NCBI GenBank assembly: GCA_017445995.1
Contig: JAFSRT010000001.1
Location: 1 to 34,926 of the forward strand
Direction of reading: 5' to 3'
DNA: 34,926 nt
Source: Clostridia bacterium
GTDB lineage: Bacteria; Bacillota; Clostridia; Christensenellales; Borkfalkiaceae
The position numbers and the translations under genes were made by a program. Below the pieces are notes generated by a model that saw only the letters and a program-made list of their open reading frames with translations, was not told where the DNA came from and searched no databases. Shown here piece after piece: positions 1 to 7,322 of this stretch. Each line of letters begins with the position of its first letter. The stretch's first letter is position 1.

Positions 1-207
1 GAGTTTTTAGCCTACCACTATAACATACAAAGTTTTAGCGGAAGATACGGCGGATATAAACTTTTGGATATAAACGACTACAAAGAGAAAAAGAAAGAAA
101 ACGAGCGGATAAAAGTCGATACGCTTAAAGAGATATTAAAGACTTGCGATGAAAGGCAAAAGCCCGTGATAGAAAGCATTATCTCGGATTACATAAACGC
201 TATTTAG
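1..207 (+). CDS. Hypothetical protein, C-terminal 68 residues (5' end outside window)
   Basis: Frame 1 is open from the first base of the window to a TAG stop at 205-207. The fragment is hydrophilic and rich in Lys, Glu, Asp and Tyr; its last 40 residues look helical. There is no recognisable motif. It ends 10 bases before the start of the replication initiator and runs in the same direction, so it is probably part of the same element and transcript. I do not recognise the family. The coding call rests on frame continuity, the tight spacing to the next gene and the GGGGG ribosome-binding stretch that follows its stop. Confidence 0.6.
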   Translation, partial: EFLAYHYNIQSFSGRYGGYKLLDINDYKEKKKENERIKVDTLKEILKTCDERQKPVIESIISDYINAI

Positions 208-217
208 GGGGAATTAT

Positions 218-1240
218 ATGGACTTAAAAGGAGCAAAAGTATATTCTGACGGGCGGCACTTTCTAGCGATAGCGCACACTACCCGTCCTAAAAGACCTAA
301 AAGAAACAAACCCGAAAAAGAATACGTTATAGACGATAACGGTAAGGTATTAGAAGAAAAGGAAGAAATATCTACTATAACCCTACCGAGCGGTCGCATA
401 CTTACCGAAGTCAAATGGAACGGCGAAGATTACGTTCCCGTTAAACGTAAAGCAAAACCGCAAGGCAGAACGGTTACGAAGAAAGAATTATTTACTGAAT
501 TATTTAACCAAACGGCGGGACTTAACAAGAGAGAACGTAAGAATAAAATAATAGACGGAATAAAGGGACTATTTGAAGATGAAAAGAAAGCCAAAGACTA
601 CGTTAAAGATAATTTGGAAAGAGAGAAAAGGAATTATATAGTACGTATGCAAAGGATGAACAGAATAGCGAATATAACTCCGTTTAACTATTTCTGCACT
701 TTTACTTACGATAGTGAAAAGATAACGGAAGATTATTTTAAGAAACGGCTATTGCAAACTTTACAAAACCTACATAGTAAAAAGGGCTGGTTGTATATGG
801 GAGTATGGGAACGCGGAAAAGATACGGACAGATTACATTTTCACGGACTTTTTTATATACCCGAAATGATAGGCAGTATCTATGAAAAGAAAGATTACAA
901 CACGAATAAGAAAAAGATAGTTAAATCTAACGTAAACACCTACTTTGAAGATAAGTTCGGGAGAAACGATTTTCAAGAGATAGACGCTAACCCTATACAG
1001 AAGGAATACTCGGTAAAGTATCTACGGAAATACTTAACTAAAACAAACGACAGAGTTATATACTCCCGCGGGCTTGCCCCTATGCGTAAACTTGATATAT
1101 TAGAAGACGATGTTTTATGCGGGTATTTAGATAACCCCACAAAGTACATATTAGCGGACGATTTCACGGTAATAAACGACGGAACGGTAGAAGGACAAGC
1201 GAATAACGAACTACTTTTAAAAATGCCGAAAGCGAAATAA
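218..1240 (+). CDS. HUH-type rolling-circle replication initiator (Rep)
   Basis: A 340-residue protein expected to nick one strand at a double-strand origin and start rolling-circle replication of a plasmid or phage-like element. Visible motifs are the metal-binding HUH motif H207-F-H209 (in RLHFHGLFYI) and, about 55 residues later, Y264-S-V-K267 followed by a Lys/Tyr-rich helix, which fits the catalytic YxxK motif of single-tyrosine initiators. The first 130 residues are charged and lack a recognisable fold. The start is ATG at 218, preceded by GGGGG at 207-211 with suitable spacing. A nested inverted-repeat region lies immediately downstream and an integrase stump follows. Such Reps occur in integrative plasmids and in small ssDNA phages; which of these is uncertain. 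Confidence 0.8.
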   Translation: MDLKGAKVYSDGRHFLAIAHTTRPKRPKRNKPEKEYVIDDNGKVLEEKEEISTITLPSGRILTEVKWNGEDYVPVKRKAKPQGRTVTKKELFTELFNQTAGLNKRERKNKIIDGIKGLFEDEKKAKDYVKDNLEREKRNYIVRMQRMNRIANITPFNYFCTFTYDSEKITEDYFKKRLLQTLQNLHSKKGWLYMGVWERGKDTDRLHFHGLFYIPEMIGSIYEKKDYNTNKKKIVKSNVNTYFEDKFGRNDFQEIDANPIQKEYSVKYLRKYLTKTNDRVIYSRGLAPMRKLDILEDDVLCGYLDNPTKYILADDFTVINDGTVEGQANNELLLKMPKAK

Positions 1241-1246
1241 AAAACA

Positions 1247-1318
1247 GCCCGAACGGGAGATATGTGAAAAGGTACGCCCAAAGCGGGTTAGCGGGCGACC
1301 TTTCACACCCCGTCGGGC
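1247..1318. repeat. Nested inverted repeats after rep (terminator and/or replication origin)
   Basis: An outer stem pairs GCCCGAACGGG (1247-1257) with CCCCGTCGGGC (1308-1318) with one bulge. An inner stem pairs TGTGAAA (1263-1269) with TTTCACA (1301-1307) and continues through GGT/ACC and CGCCC/GGGCG. The right arm is followed by GTTTT, so the outer stem could terminate rep transcription. The long inner stem is more than a terminator needs and would suit a double- or single-strand origin of a rolling-circle element. Function is inferred from structure and position. Confidence 0.6.
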
Positions 1319-1357
1319 GTTTTAAGGCTATTAAAAAAGCGTTCCGTCAAGTCGGTC

Positions 1358-1420
1358 TGCGTGTGCTTGGCTTTGGCGGAGCGATAGCGACGCCACTTGT
1401 TTAAAAGCCAAGCACACGTA
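1358..1420. repeat. Long hairpin with 14-bp perfect stem (candidate single-strand origin)
   Basis: GTGTGCTTGGCTTT (1361-1374) is the exact reverse complement of 1404-1417. The stem extends outward by about three pairs including one G-T, and a second stem TGGCG/CGCCA (1374-1378/1391-1395) sits near the inner end. There is no T-run, so it is not a normal terminator. Together with the structure at 1247-1318 it fills most of the 223-base gap between rep and the integrase stump; nothing coding is seen there. Confidence 0.6.
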
Positions 1421-1463
1421 TAACTGTAAAATGGTAAAATTTATATAAAAACGGAGATGAAAA

Positions 1464-1553
1464 ATGATATACAAAGATTGGTTAAGAGAATGGTTAAGGC
1501 TTTATGTAAAGCCTTATGTCAAAGAACGGACGTATGATAAATACGTTATATAA
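1464..1553 (+). pseudogene. Tyrosine integrase, truncated after 28 homologous codons
   Basis: ATG at 1464 with an upstream GGAG encodes a peptide beginning MIYKDWLREWLRLYVKPYV, nearly the same as the N-terminus of the intact integrase at 24681. The two DNA sequences are about 90 percent identical here, and positions 1507-1548 are identical to 24724-24765 without a mismatch. Exactly at 1548 the similarity stops and a TAA follows at 1551. The core-binding and catalytic domains are therefore absent. Either a deletion or a recombination event removed the rest, or the element boundary falls inside the gene. Confidence 0.85.
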
Positions 1554-1559
1554 AAATAA

Positions 1560-1592
1560 CCGCCCCGTCGCATTTTTATTGCAACGGGGCGG
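1560..1592. terminator. Bidirectional intrinsic terminator of the glnN-amt-asnB operon
   Basis: CCGCCCCGT (1560-1568) pairs perfectly with ACGGGGCGG (1584-1592). On the minus strand it lies 19 bases after the asparagine synthetase stop and is followed by a T-rich tract; on the plus strand it is also followed by AT-rich sequence. It marks the end of the leftward nitrogen operon. Confidence 0.85.
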
Positions 1593-1611
1593 ATATTTTA
1601 TTTTTTATTTT

Positions 1612-3192
1612 CTATTTTCCGCTTGCACCGTAGTTTGATAAAACACGGGCGGACGGGTCTGATACGTTGCATCCTTGCCACGTTTTATTTGGCATCCAAA
1701 AATCAACTATCATTTCCGCTTGGTCTTTATAATACTTTTCAAAAATCTCACGGTATAAAAGCGATTCTTTTGTAAAAGGCGGAACGTAGGAATATGCTTT
1801 ACACTTTTCCTTAAACTCTTCGTCGGAATAAACCGTTTCCGCATACGCTTTTATGTAATCTACCATAGAGTGTCCTACGGCGTCCGAAAAGGCGGCTTTT
1901 TCACGGTAGAGAATATCGTAAGGCAGATAATCGCCTTCGAAAGCCCGCCTTAACAGATATTTGCCTTTATTATACTTATTCATTTTCATTTCGGGGTCTA
2001 TTGCCATAACGTATTTTACGAAATCAATATCGCCGAACGGCACGCGTGCTTCTAACGAGTTAGAAGAAATACACCTGTCGGCACGGAGAACGTCGTACAT
2101 ATAAAGTTCTCTTATACGTTTTTCCGCTTCCTTTTGAAACTCATTTGCGTTCGGTGCAAAATCGGTGTATTTATATCCGAAAAGTTCGTCTGATATTTCG
2201 CCAGTCAATAAAACTTTAACGTCGGTGTGTTCTTTTATATACTTACACACGAGATACATACCTACGCTTGCCCTTACCGTCGTTATATCGAACGTGCCTA
2301 ACACCGAAATAACGGTATCGAGTGCGTTGATTACGTCTTCCTTCGTAATGATAACTTCCGTGTGTTCGCTACCTATATAGTCGGCGACCTGTTTTGCGTA
2401 TTTTAAGTCGATTGCGTCGGTATTCATACCGATTGCAAAAGTCCTTATAGGTTTATCGAGTAGTTTTTGAGAAACGGCGCAAACGAGAGAAGAATCTAAC
2501 CCGCCGGAAAGCAAAAAGCCTATCGGGGCGTCCGCATCCAACCGTTTTTCTATACCATTTATCAATTTTTCTTTGATATTCTTGCATACGGTATCCATAT
2601 CCATTTTGCAGTACTCTTTAACTGACGCTATATCGCAATACTGAACGAACTTCTCGCCGTCGTAATAACTGCCGATAGGGAAGGGAAGGACCTTGTCGCA
2701 AATGCCGACGAGATTTTTCGCTTCGCTTGCGAAGATAATTCCGCCGTCCGAAGTCTTGCCGTAGAAAAGCGGTCTTATGCCGATAGGGTCTCTGCCCGCG
2801 ATAATTTTATTTTTCTCTGCGTCGTAAATAACGAGTGCGAACTCTGCGTCAAGCATAGAAAACATATTCAGCCCGTATTCGCGGTATAGGGGCAAAAGGA
2901 TTTCGCAATCGGAATCCGACTTAAAAGTATAACCGCGATGGATAAGTTCTTCTTTAATCGGGCGGAAGCCGTATATCTCGCCGTTGCAAACGATTTTGTT
3001 TTTGCCGAGAGAAAACGGTTGCATACCGAAACTCGTTAAACCCATAATAGCAAGCCTGTTAAAGCCCAAAAACCCCGTCGGTATTTCTTCTATTTTAGTA
3101 TCGTCAGGTCCGCGACTCGCAGTCTTAATTAAAGCGTTTTTAAATATCTCTTTATCTAATGCCGTATGAAAACAGCCCATAATAGAACACAT
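1612..3192 (-). CDS. asnB: Asparagine synthetase, glutamine-hydrolysing
   Basis: A 526-residue cytosolic enzyme that makes asparagine from aspartate, ATP and glutamine-derived ammonia. The N-terminal class II amidotransferase domain starts with the nucleophile Cys2 directly after the initiator Met (MCSIMG), with NGEIYG at 70-75 and SRGPDD near 26-31. The synthetase domain carries the ATP-pyrophosphatase loop S229-GGLDS-S235. The length is close to E. coli AsnB (554). It is the last gene of the leftward operon, 11 bases after the ammonium channel gene, and ends just before a strong terminator. Its place behind glutamine synthetase and the ammonium channel supports a role in storing assimilated nitrogen. 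Regulation is presumably shared with the operon promoter and leader near 7.1 kb. Confidence 0.93.
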   Translation of the reverse strand: MCSIMGCFHTALDKEIFKNALIKTASRGPDDTKIEEIPTGFLGFNRLAIMGLTSFGMQPFSLGKNKIVCNGEIYGFRPIKEELIHRGYTFKSDSDCEILLPLYREYGLNMFSMLDAEFALVIYDAEKNKIIAGRDPIGIRPLFYGKTSDGGIIFASEAKNLVGICDKVLPFPIGSYYDGEKFVQYCDIASVKEYCKMDMDTVCKNIKEKLINGIEKRLDADAPIGFLLSGGLDSSLVCAVSQKLLDKPIRTFAIGMNTDAIDLKYAKQVADYIGSEHTEVIITKEDVINALDTVISVLGTFDITTVRASVGMYLVCKYIKEHTDVKVLLTGEISDELFGYKYTDFAPNANEFQKEAEKRIRELYMYDVLRADRCISSNSLEARVPFGDIDFVKYVMAIDPEMKMNKYNKGKYLLRRAFEGDYLPYDILYREKAAFSDAVGHSMVDYIKAYAETVYSDEEFKEKCKAYSYVPPFTKESLLYREIFEKYYKDQAEMIVDFWMPNKTWQGCNVSDPSARVLSNYGASGK

Positions 3193-3203
3193 AATTTTTA
3201 CCT

Positions 3204-4925
3204 TTATTCAACGTCCTGTAAAGCGTCGTATCCTTCTTCGCCTGTTCTTACTTTAACGACGTTTTCCACGTCGTAAACGAAAATCTTGCCGTCGCCGATA
3301 TGCCCTGTGTATAATACTTTTTTCGCCGTTTCGATAACCTTTCTTACAGGTACTTTGCTTACTACCATTTCAAGTTGAACTTTCGGCAGTAAACTCGTTT
3401 CGACTTCAACGCCACGGTAAAACTCGGGTTTACCTTTCTGCGCACCGCAACCCATAACGTGGGTAACCGTCATACCCGTTATACCTATGTCTATCATAGC
3501 GTTCTTTAAGGTTTCAAGCATACGCTCTTTAAAGATAATTTCAATCTTTGTAAACTTCGGCTGACCGACTTTAATTTCTTTCGTCTTCTTCTCGTAAACT
3601 TCGACGGCGTTTTCTTCAGGAACAGTACCCGTAACTTTTTCCGCGCTGTAATCAGAAAGAATAGGTTGCACGCTTAACGCGAAGTCGGCGTAAGCCGAAG
3701 GAAGCCCGTGTTCCGTTTTGTCAAGCCCTAAAATCTCTTCTTCTTCGGAAACTCTTAACCCGTTGACCTTCGTTATGATATAGAAAGTTATATAAATAGT
3801 TATTATCGTCCACGCCATAATGCACGCCATACCGAGCATCTGAACGCCGAAAACTTTTAAGCCTTCTGTAAAATCCGTGCCGTGGATAAGCGCGTATATC
3901 GGCCCGTCTACTCCTGCGGAGGCCGTCGACGTGGAAAACAAACCGACCGCAACCGTTCCCCAGATACCGTTTGCACAATGTACGCCTACCGCACCGACGG
4001 GGTCGTCGATATGTAGTTTTAAGTCTAAAAACTCAACGACGATATCTACTAAAAATCCCGATACGATACCGATTATCGCCGCGCCGATAATATCGACGTT
4101 AGCACAGCCCGCCGTGATTGCGACGAGCCCCGCAAGCGAAGCGTTTAAGCACATAGAAACGTCCGGTTTACCGTTCTTTATCCACGTGAATATCATACAG
4201 GTAACGGTAGCCAAAGCAGGCGCAACGGTAGTCGTCGCTAAAACCTGCGCAAGTTCACTTACGGAAGTTGCCGCGGCGCCGTTAAACCCGTACCAACAGA
4301 ACCATAATATAAACACGCCCAACGCACCTAACGTTAAAGAGTGACCTTGTATCGCGTTTACCTTAACGATTTTTCCGTCTTTATCTTTTGTGTATTTACC
4401 GAGTCTCGGACCAACGAGTATCGCGCCGATAAGCGCGCATATTCCGCCGACCATGTGTATAAGCGTGCTTCCCGCATAGTCGATAAAGCCGAGTTTCGAA
4501 AGCCAACCGCCACCCCAAACCCAGTGTGCTTCGATAGGGTAGATAATTAAACTTATGATAGCCGAGTAGATACAGTAGGAAGAGAACTTCGTTCTTTCCG
4601 CCATAGACCCCGAAACTATCGTCGCCGCGGTTGCACAGAATACAAGGTTAAAGAAAAACTTGCTCCAATCATAACTTGCAAAATGACTTATAAAGTCGAA
4701 GTTAGGCGTTCCGATTAGCCCGAATAAAACGTCTTCGCCGAAAATAAGCCCTGCACCTAACAAGAGATAGGTAACCGTTCCGATACAAAAATCCATAAGG
4801 TTTTTCATTATGATATTTCCGGCGTTTTTCGCTCTCGTAAAACCGGTTTCAACCATTGCGAAACCGCATTGCATAAAGAACACGAGTATAGCACCTATCA
4901 AAAACCATAAACTTGTCGTTTCCAT
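3204..4925 (-). CDS. amt: Ammonium channel fused to a C-terminal PII signalling domain
   Basis: A 573-residue membrane protein. Residues 1 to about 400 form the Amt channel, with about 11 hydrophobic segments, the pore twin histidines H157 (STLIHMVGG) and H316 (GVHCANGIWG), and D149 equivalent to the substrate-site Asp. After a roughly 55-residue hydrophilic linker, residues 457-573 form a complete PII (GlnB/GlnK) domain. It has the start KIEIIFK, a T-loop with GAQKGKPEFYRG (Tyr503 at the position of the modifiable PII tyrosine) and the nucleotide-binding GDGKIFVYDVE. In most bacteria PII is a separate protein that plugs the channel, so here gate and channel are one chain. It sits 22 bases downstream of glutamine synthetase III. 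The fusion is read directly in one uninterrupted frame. Confidence 0.93.
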   Translation of the reverse strand: METTSLWFLIGAILVFFMQCGFAMVETGFTRAKNAGNIIMKNLMDFCIGTVTYLLLGAGLIFGEDVLFGLIGTPNFDFISHFASYDWSKFFFNLVFCATAATIVSGSMAERTKFSSYCIYSAIISLIIYPIEAHWVWGGGWLSKLGFIDYAGSTLIHMVGGICALIGAILVGPRLGKYTKDKDGKIVKVNAIQGHSLTLGALGVFILWFCWYGFNGAAATSVSELAQVLATTTVAPALATVTCMIFTWIKNGKPDVSMCLNASLAGLVAITAGCANVDIIGAAIIGIVSGFLVDIVVEFLDLKLHIDDPVGAVGVHCANGIWGTVAVGLFSTSTASAGVDGPIYALIHGTDFTEGLKVFGVQMLGMACIMAWTIITIYITFYIITKVNGLRVSEEEEILGLDKTEHGLPSAYADFALSVQPILSDYSAEKVTGTVPEENAVEVYEKKTKEIKVGQPKFTKIEIIFKERMLETLKNAMIDIGITGMTVTHVMGCGAQKGKPEFYRGVEVETSLLPKVQLEMVVSKVPVRKVIETAKKVLYTGHIGDGKIFVYDVENVVKVRTGEEGYDALQDVE

Positions 4926-4947
4926 AATAATTCTCCAATAAATCTTT

Positions 4948-7035
4948 TTATCTTACGCCGAACAGCAATTCACCATAAGAAGGGTACGGCCAAACGGAAG
5001 ACGCGGTAATGCTTTCCGCGCTGTCTACGTCAGCCCTTAATAACGTCATTTGTTCAAAAATCTTTTCTCTTACGAACTTCGCTTCTGTAAGACTGTCGCC
5101 TTCAGGTTTATCCGCTAATAATTGTTCCAAAGTCTCGACTTTATCCGCGATAGAAAGTGAAAGTGCCGAAAGTTTTTCTATTCTTCCCTTTTCAAATCCA
5201 ACGGCGTTCGGCATAACTTCCGAACGGATTTTAACCGTTTCGGATAACTCGGAAATATACTTGCTTATTGCAGGAAGTATATCTTTATTTACCATATCTA
5301 TCATCGTCAACGCTTCTATATTTATCGTTTTAATATAGTTTTCAAGCATTATTTCGTATCTTGCTTTCATTTCCGTTTCCGAAAGAACTTTATGTTCGGT
5401 AAACAGTTTTACGTTCTTTTCGTGCAAGAAATAAGGCAGACAATCAGGCGTGGATTTAAGGTTAAGTAACCCGCGTTTTTCCGCTTCGGCAATCCACTCG
5501 TCGTTATAGCCGTTGCCATTAAATATAATGCGCTTATGTTCGGTTATCGTCTTTTTAATCAAGTCGTGAAGCGCAGAAGTAAAGTCTTTCGCGCCTTCCA
5601 ACGCGTCGGCAAACTGTTTGAGTTCTTCCGCTACCGCGGTGTTTAATATAATGTTTGCTTCGGCAATGGACATAGAAGACCCTACCATACGAAACTCGAA
5701 CTTGTTGCCCGTAAACGCAAACGGCGAAGTTCTGTTCCTGTCCGTCGTGTCTTTCGGGAACTTCGGTATTACGTGAACGCCTACTTTCATAAGAGTTTTT
5801 TCTTTACCTACGTATTTGCCGTCCTTTTCTATCGCTTCGAGTATTTCGGTCAGTTCGTCGCCTAAAAACATAGAAACGACGGCTGGCGGGGCTTCGTTTG
5901 CGCCTAACCTATGGTCGTTGCCGGCGGAAGAAGCCGAGATACGCAGTAAATCCTGATATTCGTCGACCGCTTTTATCACCGCGGTTAAAAACAGCAAGAA
6001 CTGTGCGTTGTCGTAAGGCGTTTCGCCCGGTTCGAGAAGGTTTATTCCCGTATCCGTAGAAATGGACCAGTTGTTATGCTTACCGCTTCCGTTTACGCCT
6101 GCAAAAGGTTTTTCGTGAAGTAAGCAAACCATATCGTATTTTTTAGCGACTTTCTGCATTATTTCCATAGTTAACTGGTTATGGTCGGTCGCTATGTTCG
6201 TAGTCGTGAAAATCGGCGCGAGTTCGTGCTGCGCGGGCGCAACTTCGTTGTGTTCGGTTTTCGCGAGAATACCGAGTTTCCACAGTTCGTCGTTAAGCGT
6301 TTTCATAAACTCCTGTACTTTCGGTTTGATTGCGCCGAAATAGTGGTCTTCTAATTCCTGACCTTTCGGGGCTTTTGCGCCGAACAGCGTTCTGCCCGTA
6401 AAGATAAGGTCTTTTCTCTTATCGTAAAGCGCTTTCGGAATAAGGAAATATTCCTGTTCAGGTCCGACCGTGGTTTTAACGCTTTTTGCCGTGGTGTTGC
6501 CGAACAGCCTTATTATTCTCAACGCCTGTTTGTTTATCGCCTGCATAGAACGGAGAAGCGGGGTCTTTTTGTCGAGTGCTTCGCCGCCGTAAGAACAGAA
6601 AGCGGTAGGGATACATAAAACCCCGTCCTTTATAAACGCGTAGGACGTTGGGTCCCAAGCGGTATAACCGCGCGCTTCAAACGTAGCACGAAGTCCACCC
6701 GAAGGGAAGGACGACGCGTCGGGTTCGCCACGGACGAGTTCTTTTCCGCTGAATTCCATGATGATAGCGCCTTCCGAAGTAGGGGAAATAAAACTGTCGT
6801 GCTTTTCGGCGGTTATACCCGTCATCGGTTGAAACCAGTGCGTAAAGTGAGTGGCACCGTTTTCTACCGCCCAGTCTTTCATTGCGTTAGCAACGACGTT
6901 CGCGGTTGCGATATCGAGTCTTTCGCCTTCGTCAACGGCTTTTTTAACCTGTTTATAGGTTTCTTTTGGAAGCCTTGCTTTCATTACGGCGTCGTTAAAA
7001 ACTTTACTGCCGAAGAGTTCTGTGATTTGTTCCAT
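4948..7035 (-). CDS. glnN: Glutamine synthetase type III
   Basis: A 695-residue enzyme that forms glutamine from glutamate, ammonia and ATP; the length and sequence are typical of the GSIII class of Bacteroidetes, cyanobacteria and some Clostridia. Recognisable blocks are THWFQPMTG near residue 62, GPEQEYFLI (metal-site glutamates) near 190, [16 protein letters not shown] near 260, [10 protein letters not shown] near 315 and the [10 protein letters not shown] block in the C-terminal half. The start is ATG at 7033-7035, with GGAGG (plus-strand CCTCC 7044-7048) eight bases upstream. It is the first gene of the leftward operon. It has a consensus promoter and a leader terminator that overlaps a six-base-loop hairpin, so expression is probably set by antitermination. 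It is likely the principal assimilatory glutamine synthetase here. Confidence 0.95.
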   Translation of the reverse strand: MEQITELFGSKVFNDAVMKARLPKETYKQVKKAVDEGERLDIATANVVANAMKDWAVENGATHFTHWFQPMTGITAEKHDSFISPTSEGAIIMEFSGKELVRGEPDASSFPSGGLRATFEARGYTAWDPTSYAFIKDGVLCIPTAFCSYGGEALDKKTPLLRSMQAINKQALRIIRLFGNTTAKSVKTTVGPEQEYFLIPKALYDKRKDLIFTGRTLFGAKAPKGQELEDHYFGAIKPKVQEFMKTLNDELWKLGILAKTEHNEVAPAQHELAPIFTTTNIATDHNQLTMEIMQKVAKKYDMVCLLHEKPFAGVNGSGKHNNWSISTDTGINLLEPGETPYDNAQFLLFLTAVIKAVDEYQDLLRISASSAGNDHRLGANEAPPAVVSMFLGDELTEILEAIEKDGKYVGKEKTLMKVGVHVIPKFPKDTTDRNRTSPFAFTGNKFEFRMVGSSMSIAEANIILNTAVAEELKQFADALEGAKDFTSALHDLIKKTITEHKRIIFNGNGYNDEWIAEAEKRGLLNLKSTPDCLPYFLHEKNVKLFTEHKVLSETEMKARYEIMLENYIKTINIEALTMIDMVNKDILPAISKYISELSETVKIRSEVMPNAVGFEKGRIEKLSALSLSIADKVETLEQLLADKPEGDSLTEAKFVREKIFEQMTLLRADVDSAESITASSVWPYPSYGELLFGVR

Positions 7036-7060
7036 ATTTATTACCTCCGAAATTTAAAAC

Positions 7061-7092
7061 AAAAAAAGTGCCAAGGATAGTTTCCTTGACAC
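7061..7092 (-). terminator. Leader intrinsic terminator upstream of glnN
   Basis: Read on the minus strand, GTGTCAAGGA pairs with TCCTTGGCAC (plus 7083-7092 and 7068-7077; one G-T pair, five-base loop) and is followed by seven T (plus 7061-7067). It lies between the promoter and the ribosome binding site, so it must be bypassed for glnN to be expressed. Its 5' arm overlaps the hexaloop hairpin at 7086-7101. Confidence 0.85.
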
Positions 7093-7101
7093 CTTTGCCA
7101 A
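7086..7101 (-). promoter_or_regulatory. Hexaloop hairpin in the glnN leader (candidate ANTAR binding site)
   Basis: On the minus strand UUGGC pairs with GUCAA (one G-U) around the six-base loop AAAGGU. ANTAR proteins are known to bind hairpins with six-base loops that have A at position 1 and G at position 4, and this loop fits. Its 3' arm is also the 5' arm of the leader terminator, so the two structures exclude each other. The sequence and geometry match the hairpin in the divergent leader at 7232-7245. A canonical second hairpin upstream is not visible. Confidence 0.6.
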
Positions 7102-7117
7102 AATTTATTACGCCGTC

Positions 7118-7147
7118 ATTATAATACCAAGAAAAACCGTTTGTCAA
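7118..7147 (-). promoter_or_regulatory. Sigma-A-type promoter of the glnN-amt-asnB operon
   Basis: On the minus strand TTGACA (plus 7142-7147) and TATAAT (plus 7118-7123) are separated by 18 bases. The predicted transcript starts near 7111, about 76 bases before the glnN start codon and only about 10 bases before the hexaloop hairpin. Confidence 0.8.
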
Positions 7148-7188
7148 CGATTTTCGAAAACTTTTTTAAAATTTTTTTTTGAAAATAT

Positions 7189-7217
7189 TTGACAGTCAAA
7201 AATCATAGTGCTATAAT
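7189..7217 (+). promoter_or_regulatory. Sigma-A-type promoter of the glutamate synthase/glnA operon
   Basis: Perfect TTGACA (7189-7194) and TATAAT (7212-7217) with 17 bases between them. The predicted start is near 7223-7225, about 8 bases upstream of a hairpin/terminator. It is divergent from the glnN promoter, with about 40 bases of A/T-rich DNA between the two -35 boxes. Confidence 0.85.
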
Positions 7218-7231
7218 ACTACCGTAAAAAA

Positions 7232-7245
7232 GGGCAATGGAGTCC
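7232..7245 (+). promoter_or_regulatory. Hexaloop hairpin in the glutamate synthase leader (candidate ANTAR binding site)
   Basis: GGGC (7232-7235) pairs with GUCC (7242-7245, one G-U) around the loop AAUGGA, again with A1 and G4. The core GGC-AANGGN-GUC is shared with the glnN leader hairpin although the surrounding leaders differ. The hairpin occupies the 5' arm of the terminator at 7232-7273, so binding would favour read-through. The function is inferred from structure and from the ANTAR gene at the end of this operon. Confidence 0.6.
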
Positions 7246-7278
7246 TACTTATGTTGTAGGAAATCCATCGCCCTTTTT
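7232..7278 (+). terminator. Leader intrinsic terminator upstream of the glutamate synthase operon
   Basis: GGGCAATGGA (7232-7241) pairs with TCCATCGCCC (7264-7273) with one A-C mismatch. An inner stem TCCTAC/GTAGGA extends it, and TTTTTCGTTTTT follows. It lies between a consensus promoter and the ribosome binding site (AGGAG near 7310), so it acts as an attenuator rather than an end-of-gene terminator. Confidence 0.85.
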
Positions 7279-7322
7279 CGTTTTTAAATTTTTCGTAAAC
7301 AATAATATAGGAGAAAAACGTT

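Larger units (their letters stand above)
1..1553. mobile_element. Right end of an integrated rolling-circle-type element (continues left of the window)
   Basis: The block holds an unknown gene tail, an HUH replication initiator, a highly structured noncoding stretch and a truncated tyrosine integrase, which together suggest an integrated plasmid or phage-like element. The right border is placed at the end of the integrase stump, because the bidirectional terminator of the asparagine synthetase operon begins seven bases later. The left border lies outside the window. No direct repeat marking an attachment site was found. The border is inference. Confidence 0.6.

Noticed and set aside
1548..1560. 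AT-rich match between the integrase stump end and the sequence after tRNA-Ala (ATAAAAATAA) as an attachment core
   Set aside because: Ten AT-rich bases recur easily by chance in this genome and the flanking bases do not match.
3877..4344. 155-codon plus-strand frame inside the ammonium channel gene
   Set aside because: Antisense shadow of a clear membrane protein; no ribosome binding site.
7036..7322. A known metabolite riboswitch or T-box in the divergent nitrogen leaders
   Set aside because: The leaders are too short, with less than 10-20 bases before the terminators, and no T-box sequence or known glutamine aptamer pattern is seen; hexaloop antitermination fits better.
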